DNA of 36,253 nt from NCBI GenBank assembly GCA_024711125.1, contig JANJTM010000005.1:1-36253 (forward strand), written 5' to 3'. The notes beneath the pieces are model-generated. The model had not been told where the DNA came from, made no database searches, and saw nothing but the letters and a program-made list of their open reading frames with translations. Below are positions 7,607 to 16,831 of this stretch, one piece after another. Each line of letters begins with the position of its first letter. Position 1 is the stretch's first letter. The position numbers and the translations under genes were made by a program. The DNA comes from Rhodothermales bacterium (lineage in GTDB: Bacteria > Bacteroidota > Rhodothermia > Rhodothermales > UBA10348).

Positions 7607-9526
7607 TCAGGCGTAGCTGCGCGTGGAAAGCTTGACGTTCTCGAACTCGAGCGTCTCCTTGTGCAGGACCGACGTACGCGGATCGCCGGTGAATTCCCAG
7701 GCCGACACGAACGTGAAGTCCCGGTCGTTGCGCACGGCCTCCCCGTCCTCGGTCTGGAATTCCTCGCGGAAATGCCCGCCGCAGGACTCCTCGCGCATCA
7801 GCGCGTCCCTGGCCATGAGCTCGCCGAGTTCGAGGAAGTCGGCGATGCGACCCGCGAATTCGAGGTTCTTGTTGTAGGTGGTCGGCTCTCCCGGCACGAG
7901 GACGTTCTGCCAGAATTCGTCGCGAAGGGCAGCGATGGCGTCGACCGCCTGCTCCAGGCCGTCCTTCGTACGGGACATGCCGACGTGGTCCCACATGATG
8001 CGGCCGAGGTCCCGGTGGAACTCGGTTACCGTGCGGGATCCCTTGACCGACAGGAGTTTGCCGATCCGCTGGCGGGCGTCGGTTTCGGCGGCCTCGAACG
8101 CATCGTGATCGGTCGATGCCGCCTCTATGCGCGTTCCGCCCAGGTAATCGCCGAGCGAGTAGGGAATCACGAAGTAGCCGTCGGCGAGGCCCTGCATGAG
8201 CGCCGAAGCGCCGAGGCGGTTGGCTCCGTGGTCCGAGAAATTGGCCTCGCCGAGCACGAACAGGCCGGGGATCGTCGACTGAAGGCCGTAGTCCACCCAC
8301 AGCCCGCCCATCGTGTAGTGGACGGCGGGATAGATGCGCATGGGCACTTCGTACGGGTTTTCGCCCGTGATGCGCTCGTACATCTCGAAGAGGTTTCCGT
8401 AGCGCTCCTCGATCTTGTTGCGGCCGAGCCGCCGGATCGAGTCGGCAAAGTCGAGGTACACGGCCAGCTGCGTCTCGCCCACCCCGCGGCCCTCGTCGCA
8501 CACGTACTTCGCATTGCGGCTCGCCACGTCGCGGGGCACCAGGTTCCCGAAGCTCGGGTAGCGGCGCTCGAGGAAGTAGTCGCGTTCTCCTTCGGGGATC
8601 TGCGACGGATGCCGGGTATCGCCGGGCTTCTTCGGAACCCAGACCCGGCCGTCGTTCCGCAGGCTCTCGCTCATGAGCGTGAGCTTCGACTGGTAGTCGC
8701 CCGAAACCGGGATGCAGGTCGGGTGGATCTGTGTGAAGCAGGGATTCGAGAAGTAGGCGCCCCGGCGGTGGCAGCGCCACGCGGCCGTGACGTTCGAGTT
8801 CTTGGCGTTCGTCGACAGGTAGTAGACGTTGCCGTAGCCGCCCGTCGCCAGCAGGACCGCGTCGCCGAGGTGGCGCTCGATCTTGCCCGTCACCAGGTCG
8901 CGCGTGATGATGCCGCGGGCGCGACCGTCGATGACGACGAGGTCGAGCATCTCGGTGCGAGGAAACATCGTGACCGTTCCGGCCGAGACCTGCCGCATCA
9001 TGGCCTGGTACGCGCCCAGCAGGAGCTGCTGGCCCGTCTGGCCCCGCGCGTAGAACGTGCGGGACACCTGCGCTCCGCCGAACGACCGGTTGTCGAGCAG
9101 GCCGCCGTACTCGCGGGCGAACGGAACGCCCTGCGCGACGCATTGGTCGATGATGTTGTTGGCGACCTGCGCCAGGCGGTAGACGTTCGCCTCGCGGGCC
9201 CGGTAGTCACCGCCCTTGATCGTGTCGTAGAACAGGCGCCAGATCGTGTCGCCGTCGTTCGGGTAGTTCTTTGCGGCGTTGATGCCGCCCTGCGCCGCGA
9301 TCGAGTGCGCCCGCCGGGCCGAGTCCTGGATACAGAACGCCTTGACGTTGTATCCGAGTTCGCCGAGCGCCGCCGCGGCCGAACCGCCGGCGAGGCCCGT
9401 TCCGACCACGAGCACCGTGTGCTTTCGCTTGTTGGCCGGGTTGACCAGCTTGATCGAGTTCTTGTAGAGATCCCACTTGTCCTTCAGGGGACCCGCGGGA
9501 ATCCTGGCGTCGAGTTTGGAGGCCAT
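7607..9526 (-). CDS. sdhA: Succinate dehydrogenase/fumarate reductase flavoprotein subunit
   Basis: This 639-residue catalytic subunit oxidises succinate to fumarate in the TCA cycle at the inner membrane. The Rossmann motif is [20 protein letters not shown] (about 40-59), and the covalent FAD histidine is H74 in [13 protein letters not shown]. Substrate-site segments include [25 protein letters not shown] and [25 protein letters not shown]. The [26 protein letters not shown] style is typical of the diheme, five-helix SdhC class found in Bacteroidota and related groups. It lies between sdhC and sdhB in one operon. Confidence 0.97.
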   Translation of the reverse strand: MASKLDARIPAGPLKDKWDLYKNSIKLVNPANKRKHTVLVVGTGLAGGSAAAALGELGYNVKAFCIQDSARRAHSIAAQGGINAAKNYPNDGDTIWRLFYDTIKGGDYRAREANVYRLAQVANNIIDQCVAQGVPFAREYGGLLDNRSFGGAQVSRTFYARGQTGQQLLLGAYQAMMRQVSAGTVTMFPRTEMLDLVVIDGRARGIITRDLVTGKIERHLGDAVLLATGGYGNVYYLSTNAKNSNVTAAWRCHRRGAYFSNPCFTQIHPTCIPVSGDYQSKLTLMSESLRNDGRVWVPKKPGDTRHPSQIPEGERDYFLERRYPSFGNLVPRDVASRNAKYVCDEGRGVGETQLAVYLDFADSIRRLGRNKIEERYGNLFEMYERITGENPYEVPMRIYPAVHYTMGGLWVDYGLQSTIPGLFVLGEANFSDHGANRLGASALMQGLADGYFVIPYSLGDYLGGTRIEAASTDHDAFEAAETDARQRIGKLLSVKGSRTVTEFHRDLGRIMWDHVGMSRTKDGLEQAVDAIAALRDEFWQNVLVPGEPTTYNKNLEFAGRIADFLELGELMARDALMREESCGGHFREEFQTEDGEAVRNDRDFTFVSAWEFTGDPRTSVLHKETLEFENVKLSTRSYA

Positions 9527-9583
9527 GACCGGTTCGTCTGGAGGTCGATCAGGAACGCACGTCCGTCGGGCTGGGCCGCGCCG

Positions 9584-10267
9584 TCATGCCCACTGGAAGT
9601 AGATGGCGATCGGAAGGAGCAGGAAGCCCACGCCGATGGCGAGGCCGAGCAGGCCGCCCACCAGGTACGTCGAAGCCGACGCCGTCGGCCGGACGAGGCC
9701 GAGCGACTGCAGGGCGCTCCACACGCCGTGGCGCAGGTGCACCGCGAGCAACAGCATCATCGCCGGGTACCCGAAGGCGTACATGGGATTGCCGAATACC
9801 TCGTCGACCAGTCGCGCGATATCCCGAACGACGGTTCCGTCTGCGAGCGTCGTCTCGTAGTAGGTCCCGTACTTGAAGGTGACGAGGTGGAAGACCGTCC
9901 AGACCGCGAGCAGGACGCCGGTGACGATCATGCTTCGGGACGACAGCGACTGCCGGCTGGCTCCCCCCGCCGTCCGGTAGACCGCGTAGGCTTCTGGCCT
10001 GGCGGCGCGCTTGCCGAGCCAGATCTGGATTCCGATGGTGGCGTGCAGCAGGAAGATCGCCAGGAGGCCGATCTCGATCAGGTAGAAGAGCGCACCCAGT
10101 TCGTGCGTCAGGAAGTGGGAGTAGGCGTTGTAGGCCTCGCCGGTATCGTCGGCGAAGTACGCCAGGTTACCGGTCATGTGGACGAGGACGAACAGCGTCA
10201 GGAAGATCCCCGTGAGTCCGGTCGTGACCTTCTTCAGGACCGGGCTGCCATAGAGTCGGCTCAGCAT
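9584..10267 (-). CDS. sdhC: Succinate dehydrogenase cytochrome b558 membrane subunit
   Basis: The 227-residue protein has five predicted helices, at about 13-33, 57-82, 112-131, 165-188 and 201-223. Histidines at helix positions suitable for two hemes are H30, H75, H127 and H177/H180, as in the single-chain diheme anchors (type B). It binds heme b and quinone and anchors SdhA and SdhB. It is the first gene of sdhCAB, 57 bp before sdhA. No separate sdhD is present, as expected for this class. Confidence 0.94.
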   Translation of the reverse strand: MLSRLYGSPVLKKVTTGLTGIFLTLFVLVHMTGNLAYFADDTGEAYNAYSHFLTHELGALFYLIEIGLLAIFLLHATIGIQIWLGKRAARPEAYAVYRTAGGASRQSLSSRSMIVTGVLLAVWTVFHLVTFKYGTYYETTLADGTVVRDIARLVDEVFGNPMYAFGYPAMMLLLAVHLRHGVWSALQSLGLVRPTASASTYLVGGLLGLAIGVGFLLLPIAIYFQWA

Positions 10268-10348
10268 GTCGCTGCGATCGGATTGGGTATGCGGGAGTGT
10301 CGTCCGCTCCGGGAACGGGCCCCGGCGATCCGTGGGACGGGCCGTAGC

Positions 10349-10356
10349 CGAAGGTA
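10349..10356 (-). promoter_or_regulatory. Promoter-like TACCTTCG before sdhC
   Basis: On the minus strand TACCTTCG matches TAnnTTCG and lies about 80 bp before the sdhC ATG in the gap after gltA. It is identical to the motif before the acyl-CoA carboxylase gene. It suggests sdhCAB can be transcribed separately from gltA. Confidence 0.4.
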
Positions 10357-10426
10357 AACGCGACGTTCGGCAGCGTCCGGTGGGGTGGTGTGCAGGTCGG
10401 ATGAATTCCGACCGCTTCCGCCGTCC

Positions 10427-11563
10427 TCAGCGGCGGTCGTCCAGCGGGGGAACCGTGCGGTCCGACGGGCCCACGTACGCCTCCCGCGGCCGGATGAGCC
10501 GGTTGTCGGACCACTGCTCGAGCAGGTGCGCCGTCCAGCCGGTCATGCGGCTTACGGCGAAGATCGGCGTGAAGAGGTCGCGCGGAATGTCGAGCATCGC
10601 ATAGACCGAGGCCGAGTAGAAGTCCACGTTCGGCTGCAGGCCTTTCTCGGCCTCCACGGTGTCCCGGATGCGGGTCGAGAGGTCGAGCCACGTGCGATCG
10701 CCCCGTTCCTCGCCGAGGTGTACGAGCAGGTCGCGCAGGATGGCTGCGCGGGGATCGAGCGTACGGTACACGCGGTGTCCGAACCCCATGATGCGCTCCT
10801 TGCGCGCGAGTCGGGCGCGAACCCAGCCTGCCGGATCCTGGCCCGACGAGCGGATGTCCTCCAGCATGGCCATCACCTCGATGTTGGCACCCCCGTGCAG
10901 CGGGCCGGCCAGCGCGCCGATCGCGCCGGAAATCGCGGCGTACATGTCGGCGAGCGTCGCGCCGATGACCCGGGCGGCAAAGGTGGAGGCGTTCAGCCCG
11001 TGTTCGGCGTGCAGCACCAGGCACGCGTCGAAGATGCGCTCTGCGGCCTCGCCCGGCACGCGGCCGGTCAGCCGATACAGGAAATCGGCCGCCGTCGAAA
11101 GGTCGCTCCGGGGCGCTACCGGGGCCCGTCCGCGACGTATGCGGTCGAATGCCGCGACGATGCCCGGCGTGCGTGCCGTGAGCCGGATCGCCTTGCGCAG
11201 GTTGGCGGCGGGCGACGCGTCGTCCCGCTCCGGGTCGACCAGGGCGAGCGCCGAGACCGCCGTGCGCAACACGCTCATGGGATCGGCAGAAGAGGGTGCC
11301 GACTCGAGCAGTTCGATCACCTGCGGTTCGAGCGCGCGGCCGGCCGCCAATCTTCCCTGCAGATCCTCGAGGGCACCCCGGTTCGGCAATTCGCCGTGCC
11401 AGAGAAGGTATGCCGTTTCCTCGAACGTGGTGTTTCGCGCGAGATCGCGGATGTCATACCCGCAGTAGACGAGTTCGCCGCGCTCGCCGTCGATGCGGCA
11501 GAGACGGGACTCAAGGGCAATGACGCCTTCGAGTCCACGGGCCGTGGGTGGTATGGACGACAT
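10427..11563 (-). CDS. gltA: Citrate synthase
   Basis: The chosen ATG gives 378 residues starting MSSIPPTARGLEGVIALESRL, a typical short citrate synthase N-terminus. The same frame stays open for 3 kb upstream, but that part is antisense to the RNase gene. It condenses acetyl-CoA with oxaloacetate. Catalytic histidines lie in GPLHGGANIEVM and GFGHRVYRTLDPRA, and the catalytic aspartate in NVDFYSASVYAMLDIP. Short enzymes of this type can include 2-methylcitrate synthases, but the sdh neighbours favour the TCA role. The stop codon sits in a hairpin-capable sequence (CGACCGC at 10409 with GCGGTCG at 10433) without a T-run. Confidence 0.94.
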   Translation of the reverse strand: MSSIPPTARGLEGVIALESRLCRIDGERGELVYCGYDIRDLARNTTFEETAYLLWHGELPNRGALEDLQGRLAAGRALEPQVIELLESAPSSADPMSVLRTAVSALALVDPERDDASPAANLRKAIRLTARTPGIVAAFDRIRRGRAPVAPRSDLSTAADFLYRLTGRVPGEAAERIFDACLVLHAEHGLNASTFAARVIGATLADMYAAISGAIGALAGPLHGGANIEVMAMLEDIRSSGQDPAGWVRARLARKERIMGFGHRVYRTLDPRAAILRDLLVHLGEERGDRTWLDLSTRIRDTVEAEKGLQPNVDFYSASVYAMLDIPRDLFTPIFAVSRMTGWTAHLLEQWSDNRLIRPREAYVGPSDRTVPPLDDRR

Positions 11564-12055
11564 GGGCGGAAGGGTGCGGACCGTCGGAAAATAGGGTGCG
11601 CCGGCGGCGGGATCATTTGTGCCCCGTAGGGGATTCACTGCGCACGTACGGGTGCCCCGCGCGCATCGAAGAGGCAGCGCGGCTCCGTCGCAGACCGATT
11701 TTCCCGTGCCAGTCCCGGAATTCCGGATGCCATCGGCTCTTCTCGCCCCAATTCCCGCATGGGTGCTTTCCGCGACGAGACTTCTCGCGGATCTGCTGGG
11801 CGCGCTGTTGTCAGGGACGTGGACACGGCTTTCGTTTCCTCTCGTTGCCGCGCGCGGCCGGCGCCGCCCGGGCACGGACCGCCTTCGCACCGGTCGACTC
11901 CCGTGGGTTTCCGGGACGCTCCGCGTGCGCATGGACGGTGTGCCGGGTTCCGCATGGACCCCTGGACGGTTGGGCGATTCCCGTGCGGCTTCGCGTCGCA
12001 CGATGCGGTTGCCCTCACCGGTTTCCCGCGCCGCGCGTGACCCCATTACCCTTCC
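11564..12055 (+). other. 492-bp non-coding divergent region; possible long RNase leader
   Basis: No open frame here looks like a gene: the candidates on both strands are Arg/Pro/Ala-rich GC shadows with no recognisable domain or signal peptide. The left end carries the gltA promoter candidate. The remaining roughly 450 bp precede the RNase E/G start. RNase E genes in other bacteria have long leaders through which the enzyme controls its own mRNA, so a leader is possible. No promoter or conserved structure was identified. Confidence 0.4.
11586..11593 (-). promoter_or_regulatory. Promoter-like TATTTTCC before gltA
   Basis: TATTTTCC on the minus strand lies 22 bp before the gltA ATG, implying a leader of about 15-20 nt if used. 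It fits TAnnTTCC, a one-base variant of the motif seen elsewhere here. Confidence 0.35.
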
Positions 12056-14917
12056 ATGTCCAAGCAGATCATCATCAATACGGACAGCCAGAAGACCCGG
12101 ATCGCCATCGTCGAAGACGGTGACCTGGCCGAGCTGTTCATCGAGACCGAGGAGCACGAGCGCACGCTCGGCAATCTCGTCGTCGGCCGGGTGCGGCGCA
12201 TCATGCCGAGCATCCAGGCCGCTTTCGTCGACATAGGGCAGAAGCAGGACGCGTTCCTCCACTTCTCTGACCTGGGCGACAACCTGGCCGACTGGCTGGC
12301 GTACCTGGGCGAACAGACGCCCGAGATCGGCGTCTTCAAACCGCAGCACCAGTCGACGCACAAGGGGCGCAAGCGCCGCCGGCCCCTGCACGGCCGTCCG
12401 CACGGAGAGGAGGTCGAGGAAGAGGAGGACGACGACCTCGAACTCGACGAAGACGTCGTGGACCAGGACGGCGACGACGAATCCGACGAGGGTGACGAAA
12501 GCGGACGCCACGCCATTCCGGGTGCCCGCCTCCGGGGCCGGCGCCGATCCATGCAGCGTCGGGTGCCGGCCGGCCGCGCCGAAGAGGACGAAGAGGACGA
12601 GGAATCGGACGGTCCTCCGGTCCACACGCTGCTGCAGCGGGACCAGGCGATCCTGGTGAAGATCTCGAAGGAGCCGATCGCCCAGAAGGGAAGCCGTATT
12701 TCCACGGATATCTCGCTGGCCGGACGCTTCCTGGTGCTCGTGCCCATGGCCAACTACGTGGCCGTCTCGAAGAAGATCGCCTCGTTCAAGGAGCGCCGTC
12801 GGCTGCGCATCCTCGCAAAGAGCCTCCTTCCCGACGGATTCGGCGTAATCGTACGCACGGTGGCGCAGGACCAGACCGCGAAGACGCTCGACACCGATCT
12901 GCGGCTGCTGGTCGAGAGGTGGAAAAAGATCGAAGCGAAGCTCGCAACGCACCCGAAGCCGCCGAGCGTCGTCTACGAGGACGTCAACATGGTGTCCTCG
13001 GTCATCCGCGACCTGTTCTCGGACAACTACGACAAGATCGTGGTCGACAACCCGAGGCTGTATCGGAACGTCAAGAGCTACATCCAGGCGGTGGCTCCCG
13101 ACATGGCCGTGTCGGTCCAGCTGCACCAGTCGGACGTTCCCGTCTTCCGTGCCGCCGGCATCGAGAGGAAGGTCGCCGAAGCGTTCGAGCGCCGCATCAA
13201 TCTGCCGTCGGGCGCCTACCTGTTCTTCGAGCAGACCGAGGCGATGCACGTCATCGACGTGAATTCGGGCCGGGCGGGCAAGGGCATGTCGCAGGAGGAA
13301 AGTTCGCTCAAGGTGAACCTCGAAGCCGCCCGCGCCATCGCGAAGCAGATGCGGCTGCGGGACCTCGGCGGTATCGTCGTGGTCGATTTCATCGATCTTC
13401 GGCACGAGCGCAACCGCCGCAAGGTGCTCGAGGAACTGAAGAAGGAATTCCGGAAGGACCGGGCCGTGACGAAGCTGCTCCCGATGAGCGACTTCGGCAT
13501 CATCCAGATCACGAGACAGCGTCTTCGTCCGTCGATCACGACGACGTTCTCGGATCTCCACGGCCAGGCGCCGGCTCCCGGGGTCGAGAGCCCGTCGTCG
13601 AGTTCGGAGCCGGCCGCTCACCGGGTTTCGCTCCCGGCGATGCACATGGCCGACGCGGCTACGCCCGAATCGCTCATAGGAGACTTCGAGGACTGGATCC
13701 GTGCCTACCGTCGGGCGGGGTTCAATGCCCCGGTCCGCCTGCGCGTACATCCGTTCGTGGCGGCCTTCCTGAACCGTCGCCTTCCGTCCCAGTCGTTTCG
13801 CTGGATGGTGCGCTTCCGCCAGCGGGTACGTATCGAGGCGGATACCGATTGCGACGTCGTCACGTGGCAGATGCTCGACCTCGAGACCGGCGAAGACGTG
13901 ACGCGCGTTCCGGTGCGCAGGCCGGCGCCGCGCTTCGAGGCGCCGGCCCCGTCGCCCGAACCGGAGTCCGATCGTGAATCGGATCGCGAGTCCAGGAGGG
14001 GTGGACGCCGTCGAGGCGGCCGCGACCGTCGTGGCCGAAGGGACGGCGATGGCCGGGAAGGACGCAGGCAGGAACAGGGTGACCGCCGCGGCGGCGGTCG
14101 CGGCGACGATCGGAGTTCGGATCGGGGCCAGGATCGGGGCCAGGAACGGGTGCCGGAGCGGCGCGACACGCGTCCGGGAGACCGCCGCGAGGAGCAGGGA
14201 GCAGGGCGAAGGGACGACGAGCGGCGAGGGCAGCGCGACGCGCGGCCCGAGCGTCGGCAGGGCCCTCCCCCCTCTTCCGGAGGTCGTGGACAGCAGCAGC
14301 CGCATCGCCCCGAGCGTGGACGGGTGGCCGACGAGGGGGTGCCCTCGGCAACCGGTGCGCCTCCACCCGAAGTCCCACCCGTCGTTCCCGCCAGGGAGCC
14401 GGTAGAGGCACCTTCTGCCCAGACGGCGCGTCTGCCGCGCGAAAAGGCGACCGGCAGCGGGCGCACGCCGCGTCCGGCGCGCATCGATCTCACCGGTCGC
14501 GCCCGTCCGGAATCGGCGGCTGGGTCCGTGCCGGTTCCCGGGGCCGGGGCCGAGCCCGCGCATTCCGACGAGCCGGCGCGGGCCGAGCATGCGGAAACGC
14601 CCGGGGATCCGGCAGCGGTTGATGCGGGCGCACGCGGCCGGGGGCGCGGTCGACGTGGTTCAAGCCGGGCGAAGCCGGTCGCGGACGCGGGTTCGCCCGC
14701 CGGTACGCCGGATGTCACGGAACCGGGTTTGGCAGACACGGCACCCGACGGGGCAGCCGACGTGGAGGAAGCCGGCGACGAGACGCGGGCCCGACGCACG
14801 CGTCGTCGGGGCGGCAGGGGGCGCGGCGGTCGTGGACGTAAGGGAGACGGCACCGCCCCGGGGGAAGACGCGTCGGACGGCGGGCCCGGTCCCGACGCGG
14901 GGACCGATCCCGGCTGA
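12056..14917 (+). CDS. Rne/Rng family ribonuclease with acidic S1 insertion and long disordered tail
   Basis: The 953-residue endoribonuclease is of the RNase E/G family. The N-terminus (MSKQIIINTDSQKTRIAIVEDG) leads into an S1 domain (about 38-235) interrupted at roughly 100-188 by a basic patch (KGRKRRRP) and long acidic runs. The RNase H-like and DNase I-like catalytic core follows. The metal-binding aspartates are D401 in HVIDVNSG and D444 in VVVDFIDL. The Zn-link CPxCxG normally found just after ITRQRLRPS is missing; the only cysteine in the protein is C599. Residues 620-953 are Arg/Gly/Asp/Glu/Pro-rich and probably disordered, with RGG-like runs near the end that could bind RNA or partners. 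It heads a plus-strand run of four genes. Confidence 0.93.
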   Translation: MSKQIIINTDSQKTRIAIVEDGDLAELFIETEEHERTLGNLVVGRVRRIMPSIQAAFVDIGQKQDAFLHFSDLGDNLADWLAYLGEQTPEIGVFKPQHQSTHKGRKRRRPLHGRPHGEEVEEEEDDDLELDEDVVDQDGDDESDEGDESGRHAIPGARLRGRRRSMQRRVPAGRAEEDEEDEESDGPPVHTLLQRDQAILVKISKEPIAQKGSRISTDISLAGRFLVLVPMANYVAVSKKIASFKERRRLRILAKSLLPDGFGVIVRTVAQDQTAKTLDTDLRLLVERWKKIEAKLATHPKPPSVVYEDVNMVSSVIRDLFSDNYDKIVVDNPRLYRNVKSYIQAVAPDMAVSVQLHQSDVPVFRAAGIERKVAEAFERRINLPSGAYLFFEQTEAMHVIDVNSGRAGKGMSQEESSLKVNLEAARAIAKQMRLRDLGGIVVVDFIDLRHERNRRKVLEELKKEFRKDRAVTKLLPMSDFGIIQITRQRLRPSITTTFSDLHGQAPAPGVESPSSSSEPAAHRVSLPAMHMADAATPESLIGDFEDWIRAYRRAGFNAPVRLRVHPFVAAFLNRRLPSQSFRWMVRFRQRVRIEADTDCDVVTWQMLDLETGEDVTRVPVRRPAPRFEAPAPSPEPESDRESDRESRRGGRRRGGRDRRGRRDGDGREGRRQEQGDRRGGGRGDDRSSDRGQDRGQERVPERRDTRPGDRREEQGAGRRDDERRGQRDARPERRQGPPPSSGGRGQQQPHRPERGRVADEGVPSATGAPPPEVPPVVPAREPVEAPSAQTARLPREKATGSGRTPRPARIDLTGRARPESAAGSVPVPGAGAEPAHSDEPARAEHAETPGDPAAVDAGARGRGRGRRGSSRAKPVADAGSPAGTPDVTEPGLADTAPDGAADVEEAGDETRARRTRRRGGRGRGGRGRKGDGTAPGEDASDGGPGPDAGTDPG

Positions 14918-14921
14918 GCTC

Positions 14922-15662
14922 GTGACGGCCCGATTCGCCACCGTGCTACTCGCCGTCCTGGTTGCGGCGGCCCCTGTCGAGGCCCGGCAGGGCCGGCGGG
15001 GAGGAGGACTGCCCAAGCAGGCGGCAGGGCCCATGGTACTCGTGTTCACGTTCGCTCCGGACGCTTCTGCCCGGTTCGCGCGGTTCGACCTGGACCAGGC
15101 AGCCCCCGGCGTCGCCTATTTCGGCCCCGGATACCTCTTGAGCCTGGCGCGGGCGACCTCGTCGGCCGATCTCGACGGCGAGCCGGCCGACCTGGAGTTC
15201 ACCGAATTCGCGTTGCGCCTGTCCAACGACGTCGTTCGGCGATCGCTGCGCAGAGGCGTGACGTTTTCCGTTCCGCTGGTCCTCGTCTCGAACTACCGGC
15301 GGGTGCGGTCGGAACAGGCAGGCGTGCAGCGCGAGATCTTTGACCATACCGCGGCCGGCGTCGGAACCGGCGCGGCGATCTCCGCGGCCGGCCGCCGGAC
15401 CCGGGTCGATGTGCGCGCCACGCCCGCGATCGGGTTGACGACGCGCAGTTTCGGCAATTCCCTCGGACGGTTCCTCGCTTTCGAGGTGGATGCGCAGCTG
15501 ACCGTGGCGAGATTGCGGGGGCGCATGGGCCTGTCGCTGGGATACGGGTGGGGCTGGCAGCAATGGCACGTTTCCGGCCTGGAGGCGTTCGCTTCGTCCG
15601 GATCGGGCAAGGTGAACTACTCGGGCACCGCCCACGCCGTTCGACTCGGCGTGGCGTGGTGA
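14922..15662 (+). CDS. Predicted outer-membrane beta-barrel protein, unknown function
   Basis: A GTG four bases after the RNase stop opens a 246-residue frame with a good signal peptide (VTARFATVLLAVLVAAAPVEARQ). A longer frame starting inside the RNase tail lacks this and is rejected. After a Gly-rich segment, alternating polar and hydrophobic strands run to the C-terminus (for example LRLSNDVVRRSLRRGVTFSVPLVLVSNY, MGLSLGYGWGWQQW, TAHAVRLGVAW). The last residue is aromatic (Trp), as in outer-membrane barrels. No known family was recognised. Tight spacing suggests co-transcription with the RNase gene, though a functional link is not obvious. Confidence 0.7.
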   Translation: MTARFATVLLAVLVAAAPVEARQGRRGGGLPKQAAGPMVLVFTFAPDASARFARFDLDQAAPGVAYFGPGYLLSLARATSSADLDGEPADLEFTEFALRLSNDVVRRSLRRGVTFSVPLVLVSNYRRVRSEQAGVQREIFDHTAAGVGTGAAISAAGRRTRVDVRATPAIGLTTRSFGNSLGRFLAFEVDAQLTVARLRGRMGLSLGYGWGWQQWHVSGLEAFASSGSGKVNYSGTAHAVRLGVAW

Positions 15663-15684
15663 TCGGCGGCTCAGGACGACTTCG

Positions 15685-15975
15685 ATGAAAGTGCAGCAGA
15701 TCGTGAGCGAACTGGAGGACGCGGCACGCCGGCTGGGCATCCAGGTGAGGCGGGAGAAGGGCTCCTTCCGCGGGGGATATTGCACGCGCAACGACGAGGA
15801 ACTGCTGATGCTCAACCGGAACCATCCGCCGGAGGCGCACCTGGCCATCCTGGCCGAGGCGCTGCGCTCGCTGCCGGTGGACTCGGTGTACCTGAAGCCG
15901 GCCGTACGTCGCGCGCTGGAGGATTCGTGGGCGCGCGGGGTCCGCGTGGACATCGGCGAGGCCGATGCCGACTGA
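15685..15975 (+). CDS. Small conserved-looking protein, unknown function (96 aa)
   Basis: This is a 96-residue soluble protein with no signal peptide or membrane segment. It has an N-terminal helix (VQQIVSELEDAARRLGIQV) and a central strand-rich part (RREKGSFRGGYCTRNDEELLMLNRN), followed by two helices. The pattern KGxFxGGYC followed by a hydrophobic strand and an Asn-rich turn resembles small uncharacterised proteins I recall from Bacteroidota, but this could not be checked. It starts 22 bp after the barrel gene and overlaps the hydrolase start region, so the two are probably translated together. Confidence 0.75.
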   Translation: MKVQQIVSELEDAARRLGIQVRREKGSFRGGYCTRNDEELLMLNRNHPPEAHLAILAEALRSLPVDSVYLKPAVRRALEDSWARGVRVDIGEADAD

Positions 15976-16765
15976 GGCCATGCCCACCGTCCGGGCCACG
16001 CTGCTGGGTACCGGGACCTCCACCGGCGTGCCCATCATCGGGTGCGGTTGCCGGGTGTGCCGGTCCGGAGATCCAAGAGATCGGCGCATGCGATGCGCCT
16101 GCCACGTCGAGGCGGGCGGGGTGCATCTCCAGATCGACACGGGACCCGATTTCAGGGCCCAGGCGCTGCGATTCGGCGTGGACCGGGTCGATGCCGTGCT
16201 CTTCACGCATCACCACTTCGACCACGTCGCGGGAATCGACGACCTGAGGCCGTTCCTGTTCGCGAACCGTACGCCGATTCCCTGCTACGCGCTTCCGGAA
16301 ACCGCCGAATCGCTCCGCCGGATGTACGGGTACATCTTCACGGACCGGACCTATCCTGGGGTACCGCACCTGGAGATTCGGGTCATCGACGGTCCGTTCA
16401 CCGTGCCGTCGCGCCACGACCCGGCCCTGGGCGTGGCGGGCGACCCGATCCCGGGGAGGCATGGCTCCCGTCCCGTTGCGGGATTCCGGATCGGCCGTTT
16501 CGCCTACCTGACGGACGTCAACCGGTTGGGAGCGGGCGCGGAAGAGCGTCTTGCCGGACTCGACGTGCTGGTCCTCGATGCGCTGCGGCGCGAGCCGCAT
16601 CCGACCCATTTCTCGATCGCGGAGGCCGTCGAAACGGCCCGTCGGATCGGCGCGGCGCGCACGGCCTTCGTGCACATGACCCACTCGGTCCTGCATGCCG
16701 AGGAGCAGGCCCGCCTCCCCGTGGGGATGGAACTCGGCTACGACGGACTCGTCCTCGACTGCTAG
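15965..16765 (+). CDS. PhnP-like MBL-fold metal-dependent hydrolase
   Basis: This 266-residue protein has the metallo-beta-lactamase fold. The signature is H82-H-H84-F-D86-H87 (THHHFDHVAG), with further ligands in YLTDVN and HPTHFSIAEA. Before it, C27-x-C29-x2-C32 (GCGCRVC) matches the structural zinc site of PhnP cyclic phosphodiesterases, and the opening LLGTGTSTGVPIIGCGC is typical of that group. Members hydrolyse phosphodiester bonds; the substrate here is unknown. The first ATG overlaps the upstream gene by 11 bp; ATG at 15980 (MPTVRATLLG) is an equally good start. Its stop TAG is part of the CTAG end of the inserted element. Confidence 0.88.
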   Translation: MPTEAMPTVRATLLGTGTSTGVPIIGCGCRVCRSGDPRDRRMRCACHVEAGGVHLQIDTGPDFRAQALRFGVDRVDAVLFTHHHFDHVAGIDDLRPFLFANRTPIPCYALPETAESLRRMYGYIFTDRTYPGVPHLEIRVIDGPFTVPSRHDPALGVAGDPIPGRHGSRPVAGFRIGRFAYLTDVNRLGAGAEERLAGLDVLVLDALRREPHPTHFSIAEAVETARRIGAARTAFVHMTHSVLHAEEQARLPVGMELGYDGLVLDC

Positions 16766-16784
16766 AGCGTGTTCGCACTCTCGG
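16762..16784 (+). repeat. Left terminal inverted repeat of the candidate MITE
   Basis: CTAGAGCGTGTTCGCACTC plus TCGG matches the right end with differences at A/G (position 5), G/A (position 14) and one extra T near the inner border. Confidence 0.65.
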
Positions 16785-16831
16785 TTGACGTCCGCTCCGG
16801 CACGTCCTGCTTGCGGGGGTCAGAGGGGGCG

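Noticed and set aside
10409-10439. Hairpin over the gltA stop codon
   Set aside because: CGACCGC and GCGGTCG pair, but there is no T-run and GC-rich DNA gives many such stems. Not called as a terminator.
11619-12236. A 205-codon plus-strand frame before and into the RNase gene
   Set aside because: Arg/Pro/Ser-rich composition, no family text, and it runs into the RNase coding region in another frame.
11564-14590. A minus-strand frame continuing from gltA for about 3 kb, antisense to the RNase gene
   Set aside because: Its translation is Arg/Pro/Val-rich without domains, while the plus strand is a clear RNase E/G. It is a GC-driven shadow.
14589-14921. Upstream extension of the small barrel protein into the RNase tail
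   Set aside because: It overlaps coding sequence and hides a good signal peptide that begins at the GTG at 14922.
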